The translations under genes and the position numbers were made by a program. The notes under the pieces are model-generated. The model did no database searches. It was not told where the DNA came from and worked only from the letters and a program-made list of their open reading frames with translations. DNA of 64,000 nucleotides. Source: Novosphingobium terrae (GTDB taxonomy: Bacteria > Pseudomonadota > Alphaproteobacteria > Sphingomonadales > Sphingomonadaceae). The DNA is taken from positions 1,240,001-1,304,000 of the forward strand of contig NZ_JABVZR010000001.1 in assembly GCF_017163935.1 (NCBI RefSeq), read 5' to 3'. Of this stretch, positions 8,868 to 16,086 are shown one piece after another (position 1 is the stretch's first letter; each line of letters opens with the position of its first letter).

Positions 8868-10028
8868 ATGGTCGTGTCACTCCAGGAAAACGCCGAACAG
8901 GATCTGATCGAGCGCGGCTTCTCGCGCCGCAACTTCGGCAAGATCGCCGCTCTGCTTGGCGCTGCCGCCGCTTCGCCCACCGCTTTCATCGGCACTGCCT
9001 CGGCCCAGCAGCAGGCCGCCCGCTCGCTCAAGGGCGGCACGATCATCGGCGCCAATGAATGCTGGACCGGCCCCTTCGCCTCGGGCGTGGAAGCCATTGC
9101 CAAATACGCCGCTTCGGGCAACCGTTATGATCCCGATGATCTGAAGGACAAGCTCATCTCGACCGTCGCCGCCACCGAGGGCGTGGACCAGTCGGTGGTC
9201 CGCATCTGGCCGGGTTCGGGCGGCCCGCTGGTCAGCATCGTGGCGGCCTTCTGCTCGCCCACCAAGGGTCTGGTCACCGTCGATCCCACCTTCGAGTCGG
9301 CCTGGCGCACGGCTGCCTATCTGGGCGCGCCGCTGGCCAAGGCCCCGCAGACGATCGGCAAGGGCGCCGATGTGAAGGCCATGCTGGCCTCCAACCCCAA
9401 CGCCGGTCTCTATTACATCTGCACGCCCAACAACCCCACTGGCACGGTCACCTCGCTGGCCGACATCCAGTGGCTGCTTGACAACAAGCCCGCCGGTTCG
9501 ATGGTGCTGGTTGACGAAGCCTACATCCACTTCTCGGAAGCGCCTTCCGCTCTGAAGCTCCTTGGCAACCGCAAGGACCTCATCGTGATGCGCACCTTCT
9601 CGAAGCTGTTCGGCATGGCGGGCATCCGCCTGGGCCTGACCTTCGCGGCGCCGGAAGTGCAGCAGAAGATTGCCCTCTACAACGCCGTTTCGGGCGGCAT
9701 CTCGATCACCGCCATGGCCTGCGGTGCGGCGGTCTACACCGAGGCCGGCCTGATCAAGGCCCGCCGCAACGAGATGATCGCCAACCGCGAGGAAACCCTC
9801 GCCTGGCTTGGCAAGAAGGGCATCGAATACCACCCGGGCGCCGAAGCGAACATGTTCATGGTGAACTGGAAGAAGCCCGCCAAGGAAATGCAGACCGCGC
9901 TGCTGACCGAAAAGGTGCAGATCGGCCGCAACTGGCCGATCTGGCCGACGACCTCGCGCATCACCGTGGGTTCGGCGCAGGACATGGCCAACTTCCGCGC
10001 CGCCGTGGAGAAGACTTACAAGGCTTGA
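8868..10028 (+). CDS. Tat-exported class I/II (HisC-like) aminotransferase
   Basis: 386 residues, fold type I PLP enzyme most like histidinol-phosphate aminotransferases. Visible motifs: YICTPNNPTGT (Asn binding the cofactor), VDEAYIHF with Asp216, and the Schiff-base Lys246 in TFSKLFGMAGIRLG. The N-terminus is a twin-arginine signal (GFSRRNFGKIAALLGAAAASPTAF, Arg20-Arg21, ending ASA-QQQ), so the enzyme is predicted to be folded with its cofactor in the cytoplasm and then exported. It stands alone, not in a his operon. AAGGGG lies 7-8 nt before the ATG, and the 60 bp upstream carry four copies of (A/G)(G/T)CCGGCA. The substrate is unknown. Confidence 0.88.
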   Translation: MVVSLQENAEQDLIERGFSRRNFGKIAALLGAAAASPTAFIGTASAQQQAARSLKGGTIIGANECWTGPFASGVEAIAKYAASGNRYDPDDLKDKLISTVAATEGVDQSVVRIWPGSGGPLVSIVAAFCSPTKGLVTVDPTFESAWRTAAYLGAPLAKAPQTIGKGADVKAMLASNPNAGLYYICTPNNPTGTVTSLADIQWLLDNKPAGSMVLVDEAYIHFSEAPSALKLLGNRKDLIVMRTFSKLFGMAGIRLGLTFAAPEVQQKIALYNAVSGGISITAMACGAAVYTEAGLIKARRNEMIANREETLAWLGKKGIEYHPGAEANMFMVNWKKPAKEMQTALLTEKVQIGRNWPIWPTTSRITVGSAQDMANFRAAVEKTYKA

Positions 10029-10076
10029 GAGGGCTCCGGCGCTTGGGGGTAACCCCGGCGCTGGATGAGAGCGGGA

Positions 10077-10114
10077 AAGGCGTCCGGTCCTTCGGGGGCG
10101 GGCGCCTTTTTTGT
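10077..10114 (+). terminator. Intrinsic terminator after the aminotransferase
   Basis: AAAGGCG (10077-10083) pairs with CGCCTTT at the other end, with further TCC/GGG pairing around a TTCG loop, followed by a run of six T. It follows the aminotransferase stop (10028) by about 50 nt. Between them lies a small GGGG-TAA-CCCC hairpin. Confidence 0.8.
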
Positions 10115-10164
10115 TGTTTCAAAGGTTTGGTGCAGGAAGTTCAAAGAGATTAAGAAGAGGAAAT

Positions 10165-10391
10165 GCGAGGGGGTTACCCCCTCGCGCTCCCATTCCGTCT
10201 CCCGACGATAGGGTGAGGGTGCCGCATCGTGGCGTTCGATCTCTCCACCTGTGCGACTATGGCGCCGCAGGCCTTAAAATCGCCAGCACCGCCCTATCAG
10301 CTATTGCCTGCGGCGCAGCGACGTTGCTCCATGGTTGAACCCGACGCGCAACGCAGACATTCAAGGGAGCGCGAGGGTGTAACACCCTCGC
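10165..10391. repeat. Paired-hairpin intergenic element, copy A
   Basis: This fills most of the 372-bp gap between the aminotransferase (+) and the OhrR-type gene (-). The left end is GCGAGGGGG-TTA-CCCCCTCGC (10165-10185) and the right end GCGAGGGTG-TAA-CACCCTCGC (10371-10391). A central 11-bp inverted repeat, GCGCCGCAGGC (10262-10272) with GCCTGCGGCGC (10306-10316), joins them. Just inside the left hairpin is CGTCTCCCGACG (a CGTC-GGGA-GACG mini-hairpin on the minus strand). T-rich text follows the right hairpin (+), and A-rich text precedes the left one, so it could terminate both converging transcripts. Related copies are at 42584-42721 and 58556-58741. Confidence 0.85.
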
Positions 10392-10400
10392 ATTTTTCCT

Positions 10401-10856
10401 TCACTTTGCTTTTTCAAACAGCTTCTTACGCAAGATTTTTAAGGCGCCATCCAAAGTCTTCAATTCCTCCAGCGGCATGCCGAACCCTTCAAAAACCTCG
10501 CCCGGAATGCACGCTGCCTGCGCGGCCAAGTCTCGGCCCTGATCCGTCAGCGATACTCGTACCACGCGCTCATCCTTGCTGTCGCGGCGGCGGGTGAGGT
10601 GCCCGGCGGCCTCCATACGCTTGATCAGCGGGGTGAGGGTGGAGGATTCCAGAAACAGCTGCTCGCCGATTTCGCTGACGGTCTGGCCGTCCTTCTCGCG
10701 CAGCAGCACGATCAGCAGATATTGCAGATAGGTCAGCCCCAGCCGGTCGAGCAGCGGCTTGTAGAAACGGTTCACCGCCAGCCCGGTGGAATAGACCGAG
10801 AAGCAGAGGAAATCATCCAGCGCGCCGGGTGTGGAGGAGGGGGCTTCGTCACTCAT
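10401..10856 (-). CDS. ohrR: OhrR-type MarR-family organic-peroxide regulator
   Basis: 151 residues from the chosen Met (10856); the longer frame adds 17 unlikely residues that would run through the operator. OhrR hallmarks: the peroxidatic Cys18 in DDFLCFSVYSTGLAVNRFYKPLL, Tyr residues in LTYLQYL, and winged-helix text LESSTLTPLIKRMEAAGHLTRRRD. A second Cys116 (AACIPGE) makes it look like the two-Cys (Xanthomonas) type, where a disulfide releases DNA. OhrR represses ohr peroxidase genes, but none is visible here. A dyad overlapping its upstream region suggests autorepression. Confidence 0.85.
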   Translation of the reverse strand: MSDEAPSSTPGALDDFLCFSVYSTGLAVNRFYKPLLDRLGLTYLQYLLIVLLREKDGQTVSEIGEQLFLESSTLTPLIKRMEAAGHLTRRRDSKDERVVRVSLTDQGRDLAAQAACIPGEVFEGFGMPLEELKTLDGALKILRKKLFEKAK

Positions 10857-10860
10857 TCCC

Positions 10861-10888
10861 GCAATATAATCGAGTACGATTGAATTGC
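10861..10888. promoter_or_regulatory. Dyad upstream of the OhrR-type gene (candidate autoregulatory operator)
   Basis: An interrupted inverted repeat GCAAT-AT-AATCG-AGTA-CGATT-GA-ATTGC, with 10 of 12 positions paired in each arm, begins 4 bp upstream of the regulator's start codon. AT-rich dyads of this sort are typical MarR/OhrR targets. The assignment to this regulator is inferred from position. Confidence 0.6.
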
Positions 10889-10924
10889 AAGAAAGGGGCC
10901 TTCTCACGTCGAGGTGGTATTTCC

Positions 10925-10943
10925 TTTCTAGTCCGACTAGAAA
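10925..10943. promoter_or_regulatory. Perfect 19-bp palindrome fitting the FadR/GntR operator consensus
   Basis: TTTCTAGTC-C-GACTAGAAA is a perfect 9-bp inverted repeat around one base. Its core TAGTCCGACTA matches TNGTNNNACNA, the half-site pattern known for FadR-subfamily GntR repressors. It lies about 90 bp upstream of the dgoA start, and a GntR/FCD regulator is the third gene of that group, so it is a likely operator of that regulator. Confidence 0.6.
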
Positions 10944-11031
10944 CCCTGCAAACGAGCCTGCGTGGAACCTTGAACGGAACGGGGCGCCCTGTCGGCTGTT
11001 GCCGTTTTATGCCTGCGATGGAGTTTCCCCG

Positions 11032-11691
11032 ATGAGTGCGATTGCCAATCTGTCCGCCGCCATGACCCATTGTCCGCTGGTCGCCATTCTGCGCGGGGTG
11101 CGCCCCGAAGAGGTGGAGGCCGTGGGCGAGCAGCTTGTCGAGGCCGGTTTCAGCATGATCGAGGTGCCGCTCAACTCGCCCGATCCCTTTGAATCCATTG
11201 GCCGTCTGGCCCGCCGTTTCGGGCCGCAGGTGCTGATCGGGGCGGGCACGGTGTTGACGCGCCGTCAGGTGGCGCAGGTGCATGATGCGGGCGGGCGGCT
11301 GATCGTGTCGCCCAATGTCGATACCGATGTGATTGCGGCCAGTGTCGAGGCGGGCATGGTCAGCCTGCCGGGCTTCTTCACCGCCAGCGAGGCTTTTGCC
11401 GCTCTGGATGCGGGGGCCACGGGCCTGAAGCTGTTTCCGGCGGAGGGCGTCGGCCCATCCTACATCAAGGCCCTGCGCGCGGTGTTGCCTGCCGATATGG
11501 CCTTGCTGGCGGTCGGCGGCGTGGCGGTGGACAATCTGTCCGACTGGTTCGATGCTGGCGCGGACGGCGCAGGGCTGGGTTCGGCGCTCTACCGCCCGGG
11601 GCGCAGTGCTGCCGATGTCGGGGCCATTGCGCGCGCTTTCGTGGCGGCTGCGCGTGAGGCGCAGGGGCTGATTGTCGATACTTCGGCTTAA
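11032..11691 (+). CDS. dgoA: 2-dehydro-3-deoxy-6-phosphogalactonate aldolase
   Basis: 219-residue class I KDPG/KDPGal aldolase, which splits 2-keto-3-deoxy-6-phosphogalactonate into pyruvate and glyceraldehyde 3-phosphate in the De Ley-Doudoroff galactose pathway. Motifs: VAILRGV, catalytic Glu44 in MIEVPLNSP, GAGTVLT, Schiff-base Lys133 in GLKLFPAE, VGPSYIKALRAVLP and AGLGSALYRPG. VPLNSP and (V/F)GPxYIKALxAVLP favour DgoA over Eda. The start at 11032 has GGAG 8 nt upstream; the longer frame runs back through the regulatory region. No dgoK or dehydratase is in the window. Confidence 0.9.
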   Translation: MSAIANLSAAMTHCPLVAILRGVRPEEVEAVGEQLVEAGFSMIEVPLNSPDPFESIGRLARRFGPQVLIGAGTVLTRRQVAQVHDAGGRLIVSPNVDTDVIAASVEAGMVSLPGFFTASEAFAALDAGATGLKLFPAEGVGPSYIKALRAVLPADMALLAVGGVAVDNLSDWFDAGADGAGLGSALYRPGRSAADVGAIARAFVAAAREAQGLIVDTSA

Positions 11692-11776
11692 GTATGAGGT
11701 CTGCGTGATGGACGCCTGAGACAAGGCGCGCTAAAGCTCTCTTGCGATTATCCGACAGGTTTCCAAGGAGTTTTCC

Positions 11777-12562
11777 ATGCCGAGCAACCCTTCCGATCTC
11801 TGGGCCGAGGGGCGCATCGCTCTGGTCACCGGCGCGACCTCGGGCTTTGGTCAGGCCATGGCGCGGCGCGTGCTGGCGGCGGGCGGCAAGGTGATTGCCA
11901 CCGGGCGGCGCGTGGAACGGCTGGAAGCGCTTAAAGCCGAGGGCGGCGATCGCCTGCTGGCCGTGCCGCTGGATATCCGTGAGGCCGATGCCGGTCACAA
12001 GCTGGTCGCCGATCTGCCCGAGGCGTTTCAGGCCATCGATATCGTCTTCAACAATGCCGGGCTCGCGCTGGGTCTGGAACCGGCGCAGCGCGCGCAGCTC
12101 TCCGACTGGGAGACGATGATCGAGACCAATGTGACCGGTCTGGTGCGCATCGCCCATGCCGTTCTGCCCGGCATGGTGGAGCGCGGGCGCGGCCATATCA
12201 TCAATCTCAGCTCGGTGGCGGCGACCTATCCATATCCGGGCGGCAATGTTTACGGCGCCACCAAGGCTTTCGTGCGCCAGTTCTCGCTCAATCTGCGCGC
12301 CGATCTGCTGGGGACGCCGATCCGCGTCACCTCGCTGGAGCCGGGCGCTTGCGAGACCGAATTCTCGCAGGTGCGTTTCCGTGGCGATGATGGCGCGGCG
12401 GCCAAGGTCTATGAAAATATGAAGCCGCTTTCCGCCGAGGATGTAGTCGATACGGCGGAGGCGGTGCTGCGTCTGCCCGCGCATCTCAACGTGAACACCA
12501 TCGAGATCATGCCGGTGCAGCAGGCCTTTGCGCCTTTCGCCATAGCGCGCACCGGGGCATAA
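11777..12562 (+). CDS. Short-chain dehydrogenase/reductase, YdfG-like
   Basis: 261-residue classical SDR with the nucleotide motif TGATSGFGQ (about 18-26), NNAG, and the catalytic triad Ser146, Tyr159, Lys163 (NLSS, VYGATKAF). ATGRR after beta-2 suggests NADP preference. The C-terminal NVNTIEIMPVQQAFAPFAIAR resembles YdfG, which oxidises L-allo-threonine and other 3-hydroxy acids and reduces malonic semialdehyde. AAGGAG lies upstream of the ATG. It sits between dgoA and a GntR regulator, so a role in sugar- or hydroxy-acid catabolism is likely. The exact substrate is open. Confidence 0.88.
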   Translation: MPSNPSDLWAEGRIALVTGATSGFGQAMARRVLAAGGKVIATGRRVERLEALKAEGGDRLLAVPLDIREADAGHKLVADLPEAFQAIDIVFNNAGLALGLEPAQRAQLSDWETMIETNVTGLVRIAHAVLPGMVERGRGHIINLSSVAATYPYPGGNVYGATKAFVRQFSLNLRADLLGTPIRVTSLEPGACETEFSQVRFRGDDGAAAKVYENMKPLSAEDVVDTAEAVLRLPAHLNVNTIEIMPVQQAFAPFAIARTGA

Positions 12563-12742
12563 ACACGGCCGGGCATGGCCTTTCAAAAGGGGGGTAATTG
12601 GCCGATGGCGGCCTTTTGCCCCTTGTGCTAGGCGCCTGCCATGGTTTGCACGCGGGGGCGTGCGGCTTCGGGGCGCTGGCAGGGCAGAGTGGTGGCAACG
12701 GTTTCGCGTGGTGGTCTTCTCGTTCAGAATTCGGGCGACGGC

Positions 12743-13405
12743 ATGATCAGCCTTGCCGTCCCCACGCTGGTTCAGCAGGCCTATGACCATTTGCTGGCCA
12801 TGATCCTGACCGCGCGCATCGCCCCGGGCGAGCGTGTCGCCATTGACCGTGTGGCGCGTGACCTCGCCATGTCCCAGACCCCGATCCGCGAGGCGTTGAG
12901 CCAGCTGGAGGCCGAAAGGCTGGTCTTCAAGCGGCCCAATGTCGGCTATCGCGCCAGCCCGGAGATGGGCGGGGTGGAGCTGCGCGATGCCTTTGCGCTG
13001 CGCCTGCTGGTCGAGCCCCATGCCGCCGCCGAGGCTGCGCGCAATATGGGCGAGGGCGCCCGCACCGGCCTCAACCATATGCTGCGCGAGATGGAAGGCG
13101 CCGCTGAGCAAAAGGGCGGGCAAGGCCGTTTCGCCGAGGCTTTGGCGGCTCTGCAGCGGCTGATCGCCATCGGCAGCGGCAATGCGCTTCTGGCGGGGAC
13201 GATGCTGTCGCTCCATCGCCGCTTGCGCATTTTGCATGCAAGGCGCGGGCCCGAGGATCAGCGCGAGACTGCGGGCGAGATGGGGGCGGTGATCCATGCT
13301 CTGGTGGCGCGCGATGCGGCGCGGTCCAGCACGCTGTTGCGCGATCATCTGACGGCGGCTCATGCGCGGCTGGAGCGGGCGCTGGCGGTGCCGCGCCCGG
13401 CTTAG
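12743..13405 (+). CDS. GntR-family (FadR subfamily, FCD) regulator with altered ligand pocket
   Basis: 220 residues from the Met at 12743. The winged helix is GERVAIDRVARDLAMSQTPIREALSQLEAERLVFKRPNVGYRAS, a standard GntR signature. The C-terminus is an all-helical FCD effector domain. In typical FCD domains the first metal ligands sit in D-x3-H before a GN; here the aligned text is ALAALQRLIAIGSGN, so Asp and His are replaced by Leu and Gln. The later His residues (IHALVARD, LRDHLTAAH) remain. It probably regulates the dgoA-SDR group through the palindrome at 10925-10943. Confidence 0.85.
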   Translation: MISLAVPTLVQQAYDHLLAMILTARIAPGERVAIDRVARDLAMSQTPIREALSQLEAERLVFKRPNVGYRASPEMGGVELRDAFALRLLVEPHAAAEAARNMGEGARTGLNHMLREMEGAAEQKGGQGRFAEALAALQRLIAIGSGNALLAGTMLSLHRRLRILHARRGPEDQRETAGEMGAVIHALVARDAARSSTLLRDHLTAAHARLERALAVPRPA

Positions 13406-13406
13406 A

Positions 13407-13452
13407 GCATCGTGCGAAAAAGTGGGAACCGGTTTTTTGCATCAAACGATGC
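13407..13452. repeat. REP-like palindrome (GCATCGT...ACGATGC)
   Basis: An outer stem GCATCGT (13407-13413) / ACGATGC (13446-13452) encloses an A-run/T-run stem and the text AAGTGGGAACCGG. It begins immediately after the GntR stop codon. I recall near-identical text as a widespread alphaproteobacterial intergenic repeat, but cannot verify that here. It probably acts as a terminator. Confidence 0.6.
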
Positions 13453-13463
13453 GACAACAGAAA

Positions 13464-13509
13464 CCTAGAACATCCTGCGTGATTCCCAAATCACGCAGGA
13501 TGTTCTAGG
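13464..13509. repeat. 21-bp perfect hairpin overlapping a stop codon
   Basis: The arms 13464-13484 and 13489-13509 are exact reverse complements around a 4-nt loop (ccca). The stop codon (TAG, 13505-13507) of the minus-strand small gene lies inside the right arm. Located between convergent genes, it would form an extremely stable RNA hairpin on either strand. Confidence 0.9.
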
Positions 13510-13822
13510 GATTGTCTGCCCGGCCATAGGCCTGGTTCAGATCGAGCAGGTGATGGCCCGCGATCACCTGCAATTGCCGATCCACGATGATGGTCAGCAG
13601 CGTGTTGAAGCGCTCGGTGCCGATCAGTATATGGTCGAAGCGTTCGCTGGCATCGCGATAGACATGGTGGACATCGTGCAGGCCGGTCAGGCCCAAAGCG
13701 TCCAGATCGATGCTGTCCACATAAGGCCAGATGTCGAGAACCGGCTCGGCATTCTCGTTCACATCGCGCATGGGCAGTGCGAAAAAACCGGAAAACTCTT
13801 CGGAAGAAAGGAGGTAGGGCAT
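13505..13822 (-). CDS. Small protein of unknown function, last gene of the CHASE2 operon
   Basis: 105 residues, acidic, with no signal peptide or membrane segment. Notable text: RDVNENAEPVLDIWPYVDSIDLDALGLTGLHDVHHVYRDASERFDHILIGTERFNTLLTIIVD. I do not recognise the family. It begins 5 nt after the stop of the CHASE2 kinase gene on the same strand, so it is probably co-transcribed and may be an accessory of that system. Its stop codon lies inside a perfect 21-bp hairpin. Confidence 0.65.
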   Translation of the reverse strand: MPYLLSSEEFSGFFALPMRDVNENAEPVLDIWPYVDSIDLDALGLTGLHDVHHVYRDASERFDHILIGTERFNTLLTIIVDRQLQVIAGHHLLDLNQAYGRADNP

Positions 13823-13827
13823 GCGGC

Positions 13828-16086
13828 CTAGGCCTCATCCTCGAAAGGCATGGGTTCTTCCGGCAGTGTGACGAAGGTCATGGTGAAGCAGGTGCCGTCC
13901 GGGCCGCTTTCGCAGTCGATGGTGGCGCCATGGCGATCCATCACCGTTTTCACAAAGGCCAGACCCAGCCCGGCGCTGCGTTTTTCCCGCTTGCCGCCCG
14001 AAACGCCGCCGCCCGCCACGAAGCGACCGAACAGATTGCGCCGCACGGTCTCGGGCATGCCCTCGCCCTGATCGCGGATCGAGACCTGCGCTTCTTCCTC
14101 GCCGGGGCCGGGGCGGATGGCGCAGGTGATCACGGTGCCTTGCGGGCTGTATTTCACGGCATTGTCGATCAGATTGGTGAAGGCGCGCAGCAGCATCTGC
14201 GGCTCGGCCATCAGGAAGACCGGGTCTTCCGTGCCTTCCAGAGTGATCGCCACGCCCTTTTCGCGGGCCAGCGGGTAGAGATCGTCGGCGGCCTCGATCA
14301 GCATATCGGCCAGCATGATCTCGACCGGCTCGAAAGGCGCGGCCTGAGCGCGCGCCAGCTGCACAAAGCCATCGGCCAGTGTCATGGTGCGCCGCGCGTG
14401 CCGGGCAATGCGGTTGGCCATATCGCGCGGCAGGTCTGCGCCCTGCGGCCCCTCGACCATGGTGATGATCGAGGCCTGAGGCGAGCGCATATCGTGGCTC
14501 AGCAGTTGCAGCACCTCCTCGCGGGTGCGTTCGGCCTCGCGGATGGGGGTGATGTCGACAAGGCGCACGATCCAGCCGCTGTGCTGGCCATTGGCATGCT
14601 CCAGCCGGGCGCGGGCGATGGCGACGCGGCGCCCGTCGCCGGTGGTGATCTCATCCTCATGGCGTTCCAGCGTGATGGTGGCCAGAATATCGCTGAGGAG
14701 AAAGCCCGTCATATGGTCGCCCATCATGGCGATGGCGGCGGCATTGGCCAGGGTGACGCGCTCATCCACGCCGGCCACCAGCACGGCATCGGGCAGATGC
14801 TCGATGGTGTCGGTGGCGAAGCGGCGGATGTCGCGGATGCGGTCGATGGCGCCGGCCAGTTGCAGCGTCTGGGCTTCGATCACATCGGTGGGCAGGGCGC
14901 GGGTGCGGTGAGGGACGGCCAGATCCTTTTCCGCCGCGAAACGGGCGATTTCGGCGTCGACATAGTCGCTGATCGCCTGAAGCCGCCGCCAGCCCCACAA
15001 GGGATAGGCCAGCAGCAGCCCGGCCAGCATGGCGCCGGGCGGCACCCACCAGCCCGCCAGCAGCAGGCTCGCCGCCGATCCGCCCAGCACCAGCAGGATT
15101 GCCGCGATGGAGCAGCGCAGCGCCATGGCGGGCGTCCAACGCCAGAAGCCCAGCATCAGCGCCAGCACCGGCAGCACGCTGATCAGCGCCAGCCAGAGCG
15201 GGGGCATGGCGCGGATCATCCGCCCGGCCAGCATGGCGTTAAGCAGATGGGCCTGAAGCTCCACGCCGGGCATGGCGGCGCCGCCGGGCAGGGGGGTGGG
15301 ATAGCGGTCACCCACGCCGGTGGCGGTGGCGCCCACCAGCACGATCTTGCCGCGCAGGAAGACATCGGGCACCTCGCCCGCCAGCACCGAGGCGAAGGGC
15401 ACGGTGGGGAAGGCGCCTGTCTGCTTGGCGTAAGGCAGCAGCACCGGCGCACCATGAGGCGCAAAAGCGGGTGAGGGGTGGCCCTCGATCCGGCGGTAGG
15501 CCAGTTCCATCAGATGCGGCACGGGGGCATTGACGCCTGCGCTTTCGCTCAGGTTGATATGGCGGATCAGGCCGTCGCTGTCGGCCTCCAGATCGACATG
15601 GCCGATCTGCGCATGGGCGCGGACTTGCTGGATCGGCGACACGGCATCGACGGCGGCGCCATTGCTGCCCGGCGCCTGAAACAGCATGGGAGCGATCACC
15701 GGGCTGCCATGCGAAAGCGCATGGCCCAGCATCTCATCATCGGGCGTTGGTTCGATAAACAGCACGTCGTAGGCGATCAGCGCGGCACCGGCCTGGCTGA
15801 GGCGCTCGATCAGGCGGGCATGCAGGTCGCGGCCCCAGGGCCATACGCCAAGGCGTTTCAGACTGTCGTCATCGATGGCCACGATCTGGATGCGCGGATC
15901 GACCGGCGGCGCGCGCCAGCGGATCAGCCGGTCATAGATCTGATTGTCGAGTCTTTGCGCGCCGCCTGTCCATGCGAGGGCCGCCGCGATGCCTCCGGCA
16001 AAGCAGAGGATCACGCTCCATTCCAGCAGCAGGCGGCGGTAGGGGCGTTTCAGCGCTCGATCCTGATCTCGCGCCACTGCGTCCAC
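13828..16086 (-). CDS. CHASE2-domain sensor histidine kinase with PAS domain
   Basis: 752 residues. Order: TM1 (about 22-40), extracytoplasmic CHASE2 domain (about 45-290; RLDNQIYDRLIRWR, IDDDSLKRLGVWPWGRDLHARL, FLRGKIVLVGATATGVGDRYPTPL), three TMs (296-367), PAS (about 425-515), HisKA with His531 in LLSHDMRSPQASI, HATPase (NLIDNAVKYSP, DQGEGMPE, RSAGLGLAFVKTV). The GTG at 16086 has AGGA 6 nt upstream, which supports it, and gives a 37-nt overlap with the FecR-type gene. CHASE2 senses unknown extracytoplasmic signals. Its likely partner regulator is two genes upstream (17402). Confidence 0.92.
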   Translation of the reverse strand: MDAVARDQDRALKRPYRRLLLEWSVILCFAGGIAAALAWTGGAQRLDNQIYDRLIRWRAPPVDPRIQIVAIDDDSLKRLGVWPWGRDLHARLIERLSQAGAALIAYDVLFIEPTPDDEMLGHALSHGSPVIAPMLFQAPGSNGAAVDAVSPIQQVRAHAQIGHVDLEADSDGLIRHINLSESAGVNAPVPHLMELAYRRIEGHPSPAFAPHGAPVLLPYAKQTGAFPTVPFASVLAGEVPDVFLRGKIVLVGATATGVGDRYPTPLPGGAAMPGVELQAHLLNAMLAGRMIRAMPPLWLALISVLPVLALMLGFWRWTPAMALRCSIAAILLVLGGSAASLLLAGWWVPPGAMLAGLLLAYPLWGWRRLQAISDYVDAEIARFAAEKDLAVPHRTRALPTDVIEAQTLQLAGAIDRIRDIRRFATDTIEHLPDAVLVAGVDERVTLANAAAIAMMGDHMTGFLLSDILATITLERHEDEITTGDGRRVAIARARLEHANGQHSGWIVRLVDITPIREAERTREEVLQLLSHDMRSPQASIITMVEGPQGADLPRDMANRIARHARRTMTLADGFVQLARAQAAPFEPVEIMLADMLIEAADDLYPLAREKGVAITLEGTEDPVFLMAEPQMLLRAFTNLIDNAVKYSPQGTVITCAIRPGPGEEEAQVSIRDQGEGMPETVRRNLFGRFVAGGGVSGGKREKRSAGLGLAFVKTVMDRHGATIDCESGPDGTCFTMTFVTLPEEPMPFEDEA

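Noticed and set aside
10077..10114. Membership of the GCGAGGG palindrome family
   Set aside because: It is an ordinary intrinsic terminator; only the nearby GGGGTAACCCC core is similar and it lacks the conserved flank.
11465..13363. 632-residue minus-strand frame across dgoA, SDR and GntR genes
   Set aside because: It spans three recognisable plus-strand genes and the gaps between them, with no domain or signal of its own.
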